Assembly: GCA_937894675.1 (NCBI GenBank)
Contig: CALCQO010000048.1
Span: 5,123-69,122, forward strand
Source of the DNA: an uncultured Clostridia bacterium
GTDB lineage: Bacteria > Bacillota > Clostridia > Christensenellales > Aristaeellaceae
Direction of reading: 5' to 3'
DNA length: 64,000 nucleotides
The notes below the pieces were generated by a model. That model worked only from the letters and a program-made list of their open reading frames with translations. It did no database searches and was not told the DNA's origin. Below are positions 33,250 through 41,414 of the stretch, one piece after another. The position numbers were made by a program, and so were the translations under genes. Position 1 is the first letter of the stretch; each line of letters opens with the position of its first letter.

Positions 33250-33756
33250 ATGGACATACGGATTGCCGGCACGGTCAATGACAGCATTGTAGACGGACCC
33301 GGCTTGCGCTACGCGGTATTCACCCAGGGCTGCCCCCACGCCTGCCCTGGCTGCCATAATCCCGAGACCCATGATTACCATGGGGGAAAGACCGCTGATA
33401 CCCAGCGGCTGATTGATGCCATGAAGGCAAACCCCCTGCTGGACGGGCTGACCCTCTCGGGCGGCGAGCCCTTTGAGCAGCCGCTTCCCTGCGCCCTGCT
33501 GGCCGAAAGCGCCCGGGAGGCAGGCTTGAATGTGTGGGCGTATTCGGGGTATACTTTTGAGGAACTCACCGCCCGCCAGGACGCGGAAACCCAGCGCTTG
33601 CTGAAGGCCCTGGACGTGCTGGTGGACGGCCGCTTTGAAATGGGCCAGCGGTCTTTGGATTTAGCCTATTGCGGCAGCCGCAACCAACGGCTGATTGATG
33701 TGAAAAAAAGCCTGGAAACCGAGGCGGTTCATCTCTGGACACCCCCGAAATGGTAA
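33250..33756 (+). CDS. nrdG: Anaerobic ribonucleotide reductase activating protein
   Basis: A 168-residue radical SAM protein. Cys28, Cys32 and Cys35 in GCPHACPGC bind the 4Fe-4S cluster, and TLSGGEPFEQP is the SAM-binding GGE region. It abstracts hydrogen from the NrdD glycine. CTGGAGGT lies upstream of the ATG. The gap of 208 bases from hsp20 holds the hsp20 promoter and leader. I see no clear promoter for nrdG itself. Confidence 0.93.
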   Translation: MDIRIAGTVNDSIVDGPGLRYAVFTQGCPHACPGCHNPETHDYHGGKTADTQRLIDAMKANPLLDGLTLSGGEPFEQPLPCALLAESAREAGLNVWAYSGYTFEELTARQDAETQRLLKALDVLVDGRFEMGQRSLDLAYCGSRNQRLIDVKKSLETEAVHLWTPPKW

Positions 33757-33765
33757 GGAGAAACA

Positions 33766-34161
33766 ATGAAAAAGACCAGCGTTCGCCTGGAATTCACCAA
33801 CGACTTTGTAGGCACCGTCCATGCGGAGCATGGCGATATCCATATCAACCGGGAAGGGCAGGCTATCATGCCCTACGACATGCTGCTGGGGGCGCTGGGC
33901 AGCTGCTTCTATTCCACCTTTCTGGACATCGCCCGCAAAATGCGCCTGGAATATGAGAAAGCGGACATTGACATCGTGGGTGTCAAGCGGGAAGAGACCC
34001 CCACCCACCTGGTCACGGTGGACATGCTCTTTACCCTCTACGGGGTCAAGGACGATAAGGGGTTTCAGCGCGCCGCGGAGTTGGCGGCCAAGTACTGCTC
34101 CATCCACCATACCCTGTCTCAGGTGGCGGATATCCAGCTTCTGGTGCAGTTCAAGGACTGA
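33766..34161 (+). CDS. OsmC/Ohr family protein
   Basis: A 131-residue member of the OsmC-type peroxide reductases. Cys47 in GALGSCFYSTF and Cys111 in KYCSIHHTLS are the peroxidatic and resolving cysteines, in the family's usual places. The YhfA-like subfamily often lacks a tested function. It starts nine bases after nrdG, with AAGGAG upstream, so it is probably co-transcribed with nrdG. A role in removing organic peroxides near the oxygen-sensitive NrdD system is plausible inference. Confidence 0.85.
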   Translation: MKKTSVRLEFTNDFVGTVHAEHGDIHINREGQAIMPYDMLLGALGSCFYSTFLDIARKMRLEYEKADIDIVGVKREETPTHLVTVDMLFTLYGVKDDKGFQRAAELAAKYCSIHHTLSQVADIQLLVQFKD

Positions 34162-34186
34162 CGCGTCCAAGGTAAAGGAGATAGGC

Positions 34187-34528
34187 ATGACAAAGAAAAG
34201 GCTGCTGTATCTGCTGATGTTTGTGCCGCTGGCAGCCGCCGTCGCGGCGCTGTTCTTTTTGCCTGCCCGCATCCCCGCCAAGATGGACAGCCAGGGTCAG
34301 GTAACCCAGTGGTACGCCAACTTTATGCTGCTGTTGGTGCCGGGCCTGGGGGTTGGCATGGGGCTGTTCACCCTGGATATGATGAAGCGGGCGTCCGCTC
34401 TGGGCCAGAGCGGCCCGCGCCTTGGCCGCATGGCGTTTATCAGCGGCATCCTGTCCCTGGTGGTGTTCGCCTTTGTCACCTTCTACAGCATCTACGCCGC
34501 CTTTGTCCAGGCGGGGTACGCGCCGTAA
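34187..34528 (+). CDS. Small DUF1648-like membrane protein
   Basis: A 113-residue protein with three hydrophobic segments (about 5-24, 45-65, 82-105). The stretch IPAKMDSQGQVTQWYANFMLL between the first two resembles the DUF1648 pattern (Pro...Ile-Pro-x-His/Lys...Gly...Lys/Asn), found in SdpI-like immunity and regulator proteins. AAAGGAG precedes ATG 34187. It follows the OsmC gene by 25 bases and closes the operon. No specific function can be given. Confidence 0.65.
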   Translation: MTKKRLLYLLMFVPLAAAVAALFFLPARIPAKMDSQGQVTQWYANFMLLLVPGLGVGMGLFTLDMMKRASALGQSGPRLGRMAFISGILSLVVFAFVTFYSIYAAFVQAGYAP

Positions 34529-34542
34529 ACACTGCGCTACAC

Positions 34543-34578
34543 AAAAAAACGGGAGCCTGCGTGGCTCCCGTTTTTTTT
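34543..34578. terminator. Bidirectional terminator between the OsmC unit and proA
   Basis: ACGGGAGCC (34549-34557) / GGCTCCCGT (34563-34571) with an A-run before and eight Ts after. It serves both convergent transcripts. Confidence 0.93.
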
Positions 34579-34583
34579 ATGCT

Positions 34584-35831
34584 TTATCGGGTTTGTCCAT
34601 TGCCCTCGATCAGGTAGCGGTAGGTGGTCAACTCACTCAGGCCGACCGGGCCTCGGGCATGCAGCTTCTGGGTAGAGATGCCGATTTCCGCGCCGAAGCC
34701 GAACTCGCCCCCGTCGGTGAACCGGGTGGAGGCGTTGTGGTACACGCAAGCCGAGTCCACATTGCCAAGGAAATAGGCGGCGGCGGCTTCATCGGAGGTG
34801 ATAATGGAATCCGAGTGCTGGGTGCCGTAGGTACGGATGTGCTCCACCGCTTCCTCCACATTGGAAACAGCTTTCACCGCCAGAATCAGGCTGTTGAACT
34901 CCTGCCCGTAATCCTCCGGCGCCGCGGCAGTCATACCCTCGGTGATGGCGCGGCAGAAGGCGTCGCCCCGCAGTTCCACCCCGGCGCTTAACAGCCTTGG
35001 CGCGATGACGGGCAGCGCCAGGTGGGCGATGTCCTGATGGATCAATAAACATTCCGCCGCGTTGCACACCGAGGGGCGGGACACTTTGGCGTTGTGGATG
35101 ATATCCGCCGCCATGTGGATGTCGGCTTCCTTATCCACATAGATATGGCAGACGCCTTCCCCTGTCTGCAGCACAGGCACCTTGGCGTTTTCCACGGTGG
35201 ATTGGATCAGCCCCCGGCCTCCCCGGGGAATCAGCAGATCCACATAGCCCTTCAGGGTCATCAGCGCCTGGGCGCTGGCCCGGCTGGTGTCCTCCACCAA
35301 CTGCACCGCGTCCTCGGGCAGCTGGGCATCCCGCAGGGCAGCCCGCATCACGCGGACGATGGCGGTGTTGGAGCGGATGGCTTCCTTGCCGCCCCGCAGA
35401 ATGACGGAACTGCCGGCCTTCAGGCTCAGCCCTGCCGAGTCCGCCGCCACATTGGGGCGGGATTCAAAGATGACCGCGATAACCCCCATGGGGGAGGATA
35501 CCCTGCGGATGTAGAGGCCATTTGGCCGCATGGTTTCCCACAAAAGCCGGTTGAGGGGGTCGGGCATGTCGGCCACGGAGCGCAGCCCGTCGGCCATGCC
35601 CTTCACCCGGCTTTCCGTCAGCAGCAGGCGGTCAAGAAAGGCGGACGCCATGCCCGATTCCCTGCCGCTGTCCATGTCTTTTTTATTTTCGGATAGAATC
35701 AGCTCCTGGCTGTCCTCCAGCGCCTTGGCCATGCCGTATAAGGCGCCGCTGCGCTGGGCATCCTCCATCTTCATCAGCTGATAGGCAGATGCCCGGGCTT
35801 TCTTGCCCATCGCTTCCAGCATATTAGCCAT
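34584..35831 (-). CDS. proA: Gamma-glutamyl phosphate reductase
   Basis: A 415-residue NADPH-dependent enzyme of the aldehyde dehydrogenase superfamily that makes glutamate semialdehyde for proline. Marks are VIFESRPNVAADSAGL, LIPRGGRGL, the catalytic cysteine in RPSVCNAAECLL, and EFGFGAEIGISTQKLHARGPVGL at the C-terminus. Its ATG overlaps proB by eight bases, so the two are coupled. Length is standard. Confidence 0.96.
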   Translation of the reverse strand: MANMLEAMGKKARASAYQLMKMEDAQRSGALYGMAKALEDSQELILSENKKDMDSGRESGMASAFLDRLLLTESRVKGMADGLRSVADMPDPLNRLLWETMRPNGLYIRRVSSPMGVIAVIFESRPNVAADSAGLSLKAGSSVILRGGKEAIRSNTAIVRVMRAALRDAQLPEDAVQLVEDTSRASAQALMTLKGYVDLLIPRGGRGLIQSTVENAKVPVLQTGEGVCHIYVDKEADIHMAADIIHNAKVSRPSVCNAAECLLIHQDIAHLALPVIAPRLLSAGVELRGDAFCRAITEGMTAAAPEDYGQEFNSLILAVKAVSNVEEAVEHIRTYGTQHSDSIITSDEAAAAYFLGNVDSACVYHNASTRFTDGGEFGFGAEIGISTQKLHARGPVGLSELTTYRYLIEGNGQTR

Positions 35832-36612
35832 GGCGCACCGCCTTGAAATGGGTGCCGATGGGGGTGCCGTCCAACAAAATGTTGATGTTTTCGGCGGGTT
35901 TGCCGGCGATCACATAGGTGTCTATCCCCTGGGCGCAGGCGATTTCCGCAGCCTTGATCTTGGTTTCCATGCCGCCCGTTCCCAGGCTGCTGCCCGCGCC
36001 CTGGGCCAGCGCCTTGATGTCCGGTGTGATGGTTTCCACCACCGGCAGCAGCTTCGCATCGGGATATTTGCTGGGGTTCTTGTCGTACAGCCCGTCGATA
36101 TCGGTGAGGATGATCAGCTTGTCGGCGTGCACCAGTACCGCCACGATGGCGGACAGGCTGTCGTTGTCGCCGTATACGATTTCCTCCACCGCCACGGCGT
36201 CGTTTTCGTTGATGACGGGGATGACCCCCCACTCAAACAGCTTTTCAAAGGTGGCGCACAGGTTGCCGTGGCGCTCCTCGTCCTCCACGTCCTGCTTGGT
36301 AATCAGCAGCTGGCCCACATTGTGGCCGTACTCGGAGAACATTTTATCGTACATGAACATCAACTCGCACTGGCCGATGGTGGCGGCGGCTTGCTTACCG
36401 GGGGTGTCCCTGGGCTTTTCGAAAAGGCCCATTTTGCCAACCCCGATGCCGATGGCGCCGCTGGTAACCAGCACCACCTGGATGCCTCGGTTCATCAAAT
36501 CCGCCAGCACCCGCACCAGCTGCTCCATTTCCCGCAGGTTGGCGCGGCCGTTGGGGTGGGCGAGGGTAGAGGTACCCACCTTAACCACTACGCGCATGTT
36601 ATCTGTCTGCAA
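35824..36612 (-). CDS. proB: Glutamate 5-kinase without PUA domain
   Basis: A 262-residue amino-acid kinase that phosphorylates glutamate, the first proline step. VVVKVGTSTLAHP is the nucleotide loop, TSGAIGIGVGKMG the glutamate site, VINENDAV and GTGGMETKIKAAEIA follow. The C-terminal PUA domain of enterobacterial ProB is absent, as in many Firmicutes. TTG 36612 is chosen because GGGAGG lies seven bases upstream of it; ATG 36597 is 20 bases away from that site. Confidence 0.93.
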   Translation of the reverse strand: MQTDNMRVVVKVGTSTLAHPNGRANLREMEQLVRVLADLMNRGIQVVLVTSGAIGIGVGKMGLFEKPRDTPGKQAAATIGQCELMFMYDKMFSEYGHNVGQLLITKQDVEDEERHGNLCATFEKLFEWGVIPVINENDAVAVEEIVYGDNDSLSAIVAVLVHADKLIILTDIDGLYDKNPSKYPDAKLLPVVETITPDIKALAQGAGSSLGTGGMETKIKAAEIACAQGIDTYVIAGKPAENINILLDGTPIGTHFKAVRHG

Positions 36613-36650
36613 ACAAACACCTCCCGTCCCTGCCTGGGCAGGTATGGATG

Positions 36651-36661
36651 ATTATACCATA
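36651..36661 (-). promoter_or_regulatory. Extended -10 promoter of proB-proA
   Basis: Minus strand TGG followed by TATAAT (36656-36651). The -35 position holds only a GC-rich, non-consensus sequence, so the extended -10 probably carries recognition. Confidence 0.5.
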
Positions 36662-36716
36662 ACCGCCCCGCCCCGGGGAGGGGCAGACGAGAAGGTAATG
36701 TATAAAGAATGTTTAA

Positions 36717-36746
36717 AATAAAAGCCCCAATAGGGGCTTGATTTTG
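36717..36746. terminator. Terminator of the FNT channel gene
   Basis: AAGCCCC-AATA-GGGGCTT with an AT-rich run on both sides. On the minus strand it follows the FNT gene stop and leads into TTTTATTTT. Confidence 0.8.
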
Positions 36747-36763
36747 CCAATGGAAAGCGCGCT

Positions 36764-37372
36764 TTACTCCTTGCGGGGGCTGAGGAAATAGACGGCCAGC
36801 GCGCCCAGGGTATTGCCGATGATGGCGCTGATCATAAAGGGAACAAGCCGCGCGTCCAGGATGGCGCCCTTGCTGAAGGCGGCGGCGAAGTAGAAGGCGT
36901 CGGCGATGCAATGCTCAAACCCGGCCAGGATGAAAACGGGCACCGCCAGCAGCACGCCCAGCGCCCGCTCCGCGCCGGCCAGGCGCTTCCAGCTGTCCAC
37001 GGCGATAAACATCATCATGCCGCACCCAATGCCCCGCAGCAGCGTTTCCAGGAAAGGCTGGGACAATTTGCTAAGGGCCATGGCAGCCGCATCCTTGGCG
37101 CCAGCGCCCATGGGGCCAAAGGCCAGGCCGACCAGGGCGGCGCCGGCCAGGTTGCCAAGGAGCATCAGGGCATATCCGCCGATGGAAGGGCTGCCCTTCT
37201 GAAAGGCGTACCCGCAGCGGCCCGTATACAGGGGCACCCCCAGCACCAGAACGCCGTAGAGCCCCACGCAGAACAGCAGTGCGCCGATTTCCCGGCTCTG
37301 CACCCCTAAAAATCCATAGCCGCCCATGCCGATGAGCATGCCCGCCAGCAAGGTGTGATGAAATGTTTTCAT
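36764..37372 (-). CDS. Formate/nitrite transporter (FNT) family channel
   Basis: A 202-residue membrane protein with six hydrophobic segments. The short LYTGRCGYAF loop, LLGNLAGAALVG, and the hallmark GFEHCIADAFYF followed by IGNTLGALAVYFL are FocA/NirC signatures. At 202 residues it is shorter than the usual 260-280. Minus-strand GGAGGATT precedes ATG 37372. Candidate substrates are formate, nitrite or hydrosulfide; which one cannot be read from the sequence. Confidence 0.82.
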   Translation of the reverse strand: MKTFHHTLLAGMLIGMGGYGFLGVQSREIGALLFCVGLYGVLVLGVPLYTGRCGYAFQKGSPSIGGYALMLLGNLAGAALVGLAFGPMGAGAKDAAAMALSKLSQPFLETLLRGIGCGMMMFIAVDSWKRLAGAERALGVLLAVPVFILAGFEHCIADAFYFAAAFSKGAILDARLVPFMISAIIGNTLGALAVYFLSPRKE

Positions 37373-37403
37373 CCAATCCTCCGATAACTTTTCAGTCCAT
37401 CCG

Positions 37404-37432
37404 AGTATAGCATATGATGAATAAAAGGTACA
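37404..37432 (-). promoter_or_regulatory. Promoter of the FNT channel gene
   Basis: Minus strand TATACT (37409-37404) with extended TGC; weak -35 TGTACC (37432-37427), spacer 17. Confidence 0.5.
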
Positions 37433-37469
37433 GGGGAGGGGATGAAGCGCGTGAAATGCGGAAAGCGCA

Positions 37470-37498
37470 TTGACATTTTGTCGACTTGGACGTACAAT
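37470..37498 (+). promoter_or_regulatory. Promoter of the unknown secreted protein gene at 37532
   Basis: TTGACA (37470-37475), 17 bases, TACAAT (37493-37498). Strong, and divergent from the FNT promoter. Confidence 0.85.
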
Positions 37499-37531
37499 AA
37501 AATATGGAAAAAAGAAAAAGGAGATCCTGTT

Positions 37532-38071
37532 ATGAAAAAACTTCTGTCCGTGGTTCTTGTTGTGATGCTGCTGCTGAGCATCAGCGCCGCCGCCCTGGCT
37601 GACACCTATGGCCTGGGCATCTCCACCAGCATTGGCAGCTCCAAGCCCGCCGCCGATGGCAAAAACGGCACCGCCCAGGTAGACAGCACCATCTGCGCCC
37701 TGGTTCTGGATGAAGAAGGCAAAATCAAGTCCGTCAAGTTCGACGTGGCCCAGACTAAGGTTGCCATCACCGAGAAGGGCGAAATCGCCGCTGACATGAC
37801 CGCTGAAATCAAGTCCAAGACCGAGCTGGGCGACGATTACGGCATGCAGAAAGCCTCTCCCCTGGAGAAGGGCGAATGGTTCGAGCAGGCCGCCGCGTTT
37901 GAAGCCTACTGCCTGGGCAAGACCCCCGAAGAAGTGCTGGGCATGAAGACCAAGGTGAAGGATGACCATCACCAGTCCGTGCCGGACGAAGCCGACGTGG
38001 TTTCCACCGTCACCATGGACGTTGGCGCCATGCTGGCCGCCCTGAAGAAGGCCGCCGACAGCGCGAAATAA
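37532..38071 (+). CDS. Conserved secreted protein of unknown function
   Basis: A 179-residue exported protein. AAAGGAG upstream selects ATG 37532, giving signal peptide MKKLLSVVLVVMLLLSI with cleavage near ALA-DT. The mature part has DGKNGTAQVDSTICALVLDE, VAQTKVAITEKGEI and ELGDDYGMQKASP. I have seen this pattern in clostridial exported proteins but know no function. The alternation of short strands and the conserved Gln-Val-Asp-Ser suggest a small beta-rich domain like FMN-binding domains, though no flavinylation motif is present. It is monocistronic with strong signals, so it may be abundant. Confidence 0.65.
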   Translation: MKKLLSVVLVVMLLLSISAAALADTYGLGISTSIGSSKPAADGKNGTAQVDSTICALVLDEEGKIKSVKFDVAQTKVAITEKGEIAADMTAEIKSKTELGDDYGMQKASPLEKGEWFEQAAAFEAYCLGKTPEEVLGMKTKVKDDHHQSVPDEADVVSTVTMDVGAMLAALKKAADSAK

Positions 38072-38090
38072 TCTATCAGGAACCTTATGG

Positions 38091-38120
38091 GAAGGCACCG
38101 CGTCACGCGGTGCCTTCTTC
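38091..38120 (+). terminator. Terminator after the unknown secreted protein gene
   Basis: A perfect 12-bp stem GAAGGCACCGCG / CGCGGTGCCTTC with a TCA loop, then TTC. The T-run is weak but the stem is strong. Confidence 0.8.
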
Positions 38121-38166
38121 CTATGCAGCGCTTTTACCCATACCAATTCCTGCATCACCGTATTGT

Positions 38167-38196
38167 TTGACATCAATCCGCAGGAAAGTGTATAAT
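38167..38196 (+). promoter_or_regulatory. Promoter of the E2-like acyltransferase gene
   Basis: TTGACA (38167-38172), 18 bases, TATAAT (38191-38196). Confidence 0.85.
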
Positions 38197-38235
38197 CACC
38201 GCGAGCGATTGACCGCTTTTGAAAGGTGTGGTTGT

Positions 38236-39186
38236 ATGTTTGGACGGCGCAGTGACGGATGGCTGATCAAGAAGATTGATCCCATCGTCGCCTTAACCCC
38301 GTATCTGATGCCCATGCGCTGCGACGCGCAGGTAATGCTGAAATATAATGTGGATTACGAGCGCCTAGCGCGCTATATCGTACAAAAGAACGGTGAAGGC
38401 TACAAGATTTCCTTCATGGACATCGTCATCGCCGCCTATGTGCGCACCGTGTCCCAATTGCCCGAGGTAAACCGCTTTATCGCCAACAAGCGCATCTATG
38501 CCCGCAAGGAGATTGCCGTTTCCTTCGCGGTGCTCAAGAATACCAGCGACGGCTCGGTGCAGGAGAACACGGTGAAAACCAAGTTCGACCCCCACGACAC
38601 CATCTTTGACGTGGCGGCCCGCATCGAGAAGGACATCAGCGTCAGCCGCCAGGAGAACGCTGACAACAGCACCATGAAGCTGGCGGAGTTCCTCCTGCGA
38701 CCCATCCTGGCCAACACCGTGGTGATGGCAGCCAGGATTCTGGACCGCTACGGCATCATGCCTAAGGCCATCATCGAGGCCAGCCCCTTCCATACCGGCA
38801 TGTTCATCACCAACATGGCCTCCATCGGCATGCCGGCGGTTAATCATCACATCTACAACTTCGGCACCACCTCCCAGTTTGTGTCCATCGGCGTCAACGA
38901 GCGCGCCGTGGAAGTGGACAGGGACGGCGCGGTGCGCAAGGTGCGCAACATGCCCCTTGGCGTGGTGGCGGATGAGCGGGTTTGCGCGGGCATGATCTAC
39001 AGCAAGTTTGTGTCCAAGTTTATGGGGTATATCAAAGCGCCGGAAGAATTGGAAATCCCCCCCGAGCAGGTATTCTTCGACGAGGGGCACGAGTTCTCCC
39101 TGCCGGCTATCAAGGTAAAGAAGCGCCGCTTCCGTTTCCGCCGTAAAAAGCACGACATGGCAGAAGCGCTCAAGGACGCGGTATAA
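38236..39186 (+). CDS. CAT/E2-like acyltransferase domain protein lacking the catalytic motif
   Basis: A 316-residue protein that matches the catalytic domain of 2-oxoacid dehydrogenase E2 and chloramphenicol acetyltransferases: FMDIVIAAYVRTVSQLPEVNRFIANKRIY, then TNMASIGMPAVNHHIYNFGTTSQFVSIG. There is no lipoyl or E1-binding domain. Where E2 enzymes have DHRxxDG, it has DERVCAG (residues 246-252), so the catalytic His and the partner Asp are both missing. The C-terminus is very basic (KVKKRRFRFRRKK). The promoter supports ATG 38236. It may have become a non-catalytic or differently acting protein. Confidence 0.75.
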   Translation: MFGRRSDGWLIKKIDPIVALTPYLMPMRCDAQVMLKYNVDYERLARYIVQKNGEGYKISFMDIVIAAYVRTVSQLPEVNRFIANKRIYARKEIAVSFAVLKNTSDGSVQENTVKTKFDPHDTIFDVAARIEKDISVSRQENADNSTMKLAEFLLRPILANTVVMAARILDRYGIMPKAIIEASPFHTGMFITNMASIGMPAVNHHIYNFGTTSQFVSIGVNERAVEVDRDGAVRKVRNMPLGVVADERVCAGMIYSKFVSKFMGYIKAPEELEIPPEQVFFDEGHEFSLPAIKVKKRRFRFRRKKHDMAEALKDAV

Positions 39187-39206
39187 GCACAATTTATTAC
39201 TCGTTG

Positions 39207-39230
39207 CATAACCCGGTTTAACCGGTTATG
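39207..39230. terminator. Hairpin between the E2-like gene and the lipoprotein gene
   Basis: CATAACC-CGGTT / AACCGGTTATG forms a stem of about 11 bp. There is no T-run, so it may stabilise mRNA ends or stop transcription poorly. The lipoprotein gene has no clear promoter of its own and may rely on readthrough. Confidence 0.4.
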
Positions 39231-39267
39231 GATACAGGCGAAAGCCAAAGAAGAGAAGGAGAAACCT

Positions 39268-39738
39268 ATGAGAAAGAACCGTTTGATGATTCTGGCCGTT
39301 TTGCTGCTGAGCATGGCCCTGCTGCTCACCGCCTGCGGCGGCAGCAAAGCCACCATCGTTGGCAAGTGGACTTCCCCCGCTTTGCAGGAGAACGCCGCTG
39401 CCCAGTTGTTTGAGGGCATGGGCGTGAAAATCGGCAACATCGAGTATGAGTTTACCGCCGATGGCAAAATGAATACCCTGATGGACGGCCAGCCCATGAT
39501 GGAAGCCCTGACCAAAGGCCTGCAGGAGAATTCCGACCTGCCGGATGAAATCAAAGCTTCCCTGGGCGCCCAGGCCGACATGGACGTCACCTACAAGCTG
39601 GAAGGCGAAAAGCTGACCGTCACCACCAAGTACCAGGGCGTGGAAACCACCGCGGAAGGCACCGCCAAGCTTAACGGCGACAAGCTGAGCCTCACCGTGG
39701 AAGGCCAGTCCGCGATGGAGCTGACCCGCGTAAAATAA
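39268..39738 (+). CDS. Lipoprotein of unknown function
   Basis: A 156-residue membrane-anchored protein. The N-terminus has a type II signal peptide with lipobox LLTACGG; Cys23 would be lipidated. The mature part reads as a lipocalin-like or DUF4923-type beta domain: IVGKWTSPALQE, EYEFTADGKMNTLMDG, MDVTYKLEGEKLTVTTKY, and LNGDKLSLTVEG, that is GKW followed by paired strands. AAGGAG lies upstream. Function is unknown. It proves that the organism makes typical lipoproteins. Confidence 0.75.
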   Translation: MRKNRLMILAVLLLSMALLLTACGGSKATIVGKWTSPALQENAAAQLFEGMGVKIGNIEYEFTADGKMNTLMDGQPMMEALTKGLQENSDLPDEIKASLGAQADMDVTYKLEGEKLTVTTKYQGVETTAEGTAKLNGDKLSLTVEGQSAMELTRVK

Positions 39739-39752
39739 CCCCCAGAGGATTT

Positions 39753-39783
39753 GGGAGCCGGATATCCTACGGCTCCCTTTTTT
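39753..39783 (+). terminator. Terminator after the lipoprotein gene
   Basis: GGGAGCCG (39753-39760) / CGGCTCCC (39770-39777) followed by six Ts. Confidence 0.92.
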
Positions 39784-39808
39784 GTGCCAAATTTTAGCCA
39801 CTTTCCCA

Positions 39809-39837
39809 TTGCCCAGGGATGGAAGATATGGTATGCT
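39809..39837 (+). promoter_or_regulatory. Promoter of the MATE gene
   Basis: TTGCCC (39809-39814), 17 bases, TATGCT (39832-39837), with TGG as extended element. Because the -10 lies downstream of ATG 39819, that ATG cannot be the start. Confidence 0.65.
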
Positions 39838-39881
39838 GTTACCGCTTCGCCGCCCCGCGGCAGGATTACGGAGGTTTTCGT

Positions 39882-41285
39882 TTGCTGAAACATCGTTTGT
39901 TCCATCTTTTTATCGGAGACCGGGCTTTTTATAAAAAAGTACTGCATATTCTGGTACCCGGCGTCATTCACATGAGCGTCGCCAACTTTGTCAATCTGCT
40001 GGACAACATCATGGTTGGGTCCCTTGGCACGGCGGAGGTGTCCGGCGTCGCCATCACCAACCAACTGATGTTCGTGTTCAACATGATTGTCTTTGGCGTG
40101 CTGGGGGCGGCCGGGATTTTCAGCGCCCAGTACTTTGGCGCTAAGGATTTAAAAGGCGTGCGCAATGTGTTCCGCGCCAAAATCTGGATGTCCATGGGCA
40201 CCACCCTCATCGCGCTCGTCCTGCTGCTTGCCGCTGAAACCCAGCTGATTTCCCTCTACCTCAAAGGGGAAGGGGAAGCGGCGCTGGCGGCTCAGATTAT
40301 GATGGAAGCCCAGCACTATCTGCACATCATGCTCTGGGGCCTGGTGCCCTTCGCCCTGTCCCAGTGCTACTCGTCCACCATGCGCGAAGCGGGGGAACTG
40401 CATGTTCCCATGCGGGCCGGCGTGGTGGCGCTGACCGTCAACCTGGTGGGCAACTGGCTGCTGATTTACGGCAACTTGGGCTTTCCCCGCCTGGGGGTGC
40501 AGGGCGCCGCCATCGCCACGGTGCTCAGCCGCTTTGTGGAGCTGGGTGTCATCGCCTACGCCGCCCACAGAAGCGAAATGTTCCGCTTCTTCCGGGGGGT
40601 GTACCGCACCCTGCGGGTGCCCGGGGAGGTAATCCGGGACATCCTGAAAAAGGGCTCCCCCCTGATTGTCAACGAGATATTCTGGTCCGTCGGCATGGCG
40701 ACCCTGATGCAGATTTATACCCTGCGCGGCTTGCCCGTTCTGGCCGCCACCAACATTTCCAGCACCATCTCCAACCTGTTTAACGCCGTGCTGATTTCCA
40801 CCGGCTCCACCGTGGGCGTTATCATCGGCCAGCAGCTGGGGGCGGGGGAGGTAGAGCAGGCCAGGAAGGACATCTGGAAGCTGATTTTCTTCGGCTTTGT
40901 GGGCTGCGCCATGGTCAGCACGGTGATGATTATCCTGGCGCCCGTGTTCCCCACCTTCTACAACACCGAGGATATCGTGCGCAAGCTGGCGGCCAGCTTT
41001 ATTGTCTCCTCCGCCATCCTGATGCCCTTCCATTCCATCTCCAACTGCAGTTACTTTGCCCTGCGCGCCGGCGGAAGCACCATCATCACCTTCCTGTTTG
41101 ACGCCGCGTTCAACTGGGTCATCGTCATTCCCTTCACCCTCTTCCTGGTGCACGGCACCGATCTGCACATCACCACGCTGTACTTTTTCAGCCAGGCGGT
41201 GAACCTCATCAAGAGCGTTCTGGGGGTCTGGCTGGTGAAACGCGGCGTGTGGGCGCGCAACCTGGTCAGGAATCAGGCAGTCTGA
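39882..41285 (+). CDS. MATE family efflux transporter
   Basis: A 467-residue membrane protein with twelve predicted hydrophobic segments. VIHMSVANFVNLLDNIMVGSLGTAEVSGVAITNQL is the first-helix MATE pattern (split here only by description), and the second half repeats it as PLIVNEIFWSVGMATLMQI. TTG 39882 is the start: GGAGG lies seven bases upstream and the promoter falls before it. MATE proteins export cationic drugs or metabolites with sodium or protons. The substrate is unknown. Confidence 0.9.
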   Translation: MLKHRLFHLFIGDRAFYKKVLHILVPGVIHMSVANFVNLLDNIMVGSLGTAEVSGVAITNQLMFVFNMIVFGVLGAAGIFSAQYFGAKDLKGVRNVFRAKIWMSMGTTLIALVLLLAAETQLISLYLKGEGEAALAAQIMMEAQHYLHIMLWGLVPFALSQCYSSTMREAGELHVPMRAGVVALTVNLVGNWLLIYGNLGFPRLGVQGAAIATVLSRFVELGVIAYAAHRSEMFRFFRGVYRTLRVPGEVIRDILKKGSPLIVNEIFWSVGMATLMQIYTLRGLPVLAATNISSTISNLFNAVLISTGSTVGVIIGQQLGAGEVEQARKDIWKLIFFGFVGCAMVSTVMIILAPVFPTFYNTEDIVRKLAASFIVSSAILMPFHSISNCSYFALRAGGSTIITFLFDAAFNWVIVIPFTLFLVHGTDLHITTLYFFSQAVNLIKSVLGVWLVKRGVWARNLVRNQAV

Positions 41286-41320
41286 GGGCTTTCTCCCCGG
41301 GTTTTCTTTGCCGCTTAGCA

Positions 41321-41349
41321 TTGTAAATAACGGGGCTATCATGTATAAT
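41321..41349 (+). promoter_or_regulatory. Promoter of ppdK
   Basis: TTGTAA (41321-41326), 17 bases, TATAAT (41344-41349). Confidence 0.75.
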
Positions 41350-41414
41350 TGTTTCGCGTGCCCGGGAAGAGATTCCCTGCATATACCACAAGACCAACCG
41401 AAGGAGGACTATTC

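Noticed and set aside
36764..38176. Minus-strand frame of 470 codons extending the FNT gene upstream
   Set aside because: The extra 268 codons lie opposite the secreted-protein gene at 37532 and its promoter; the FNT homology begins at ATG 37372 behind a good ribosome site.
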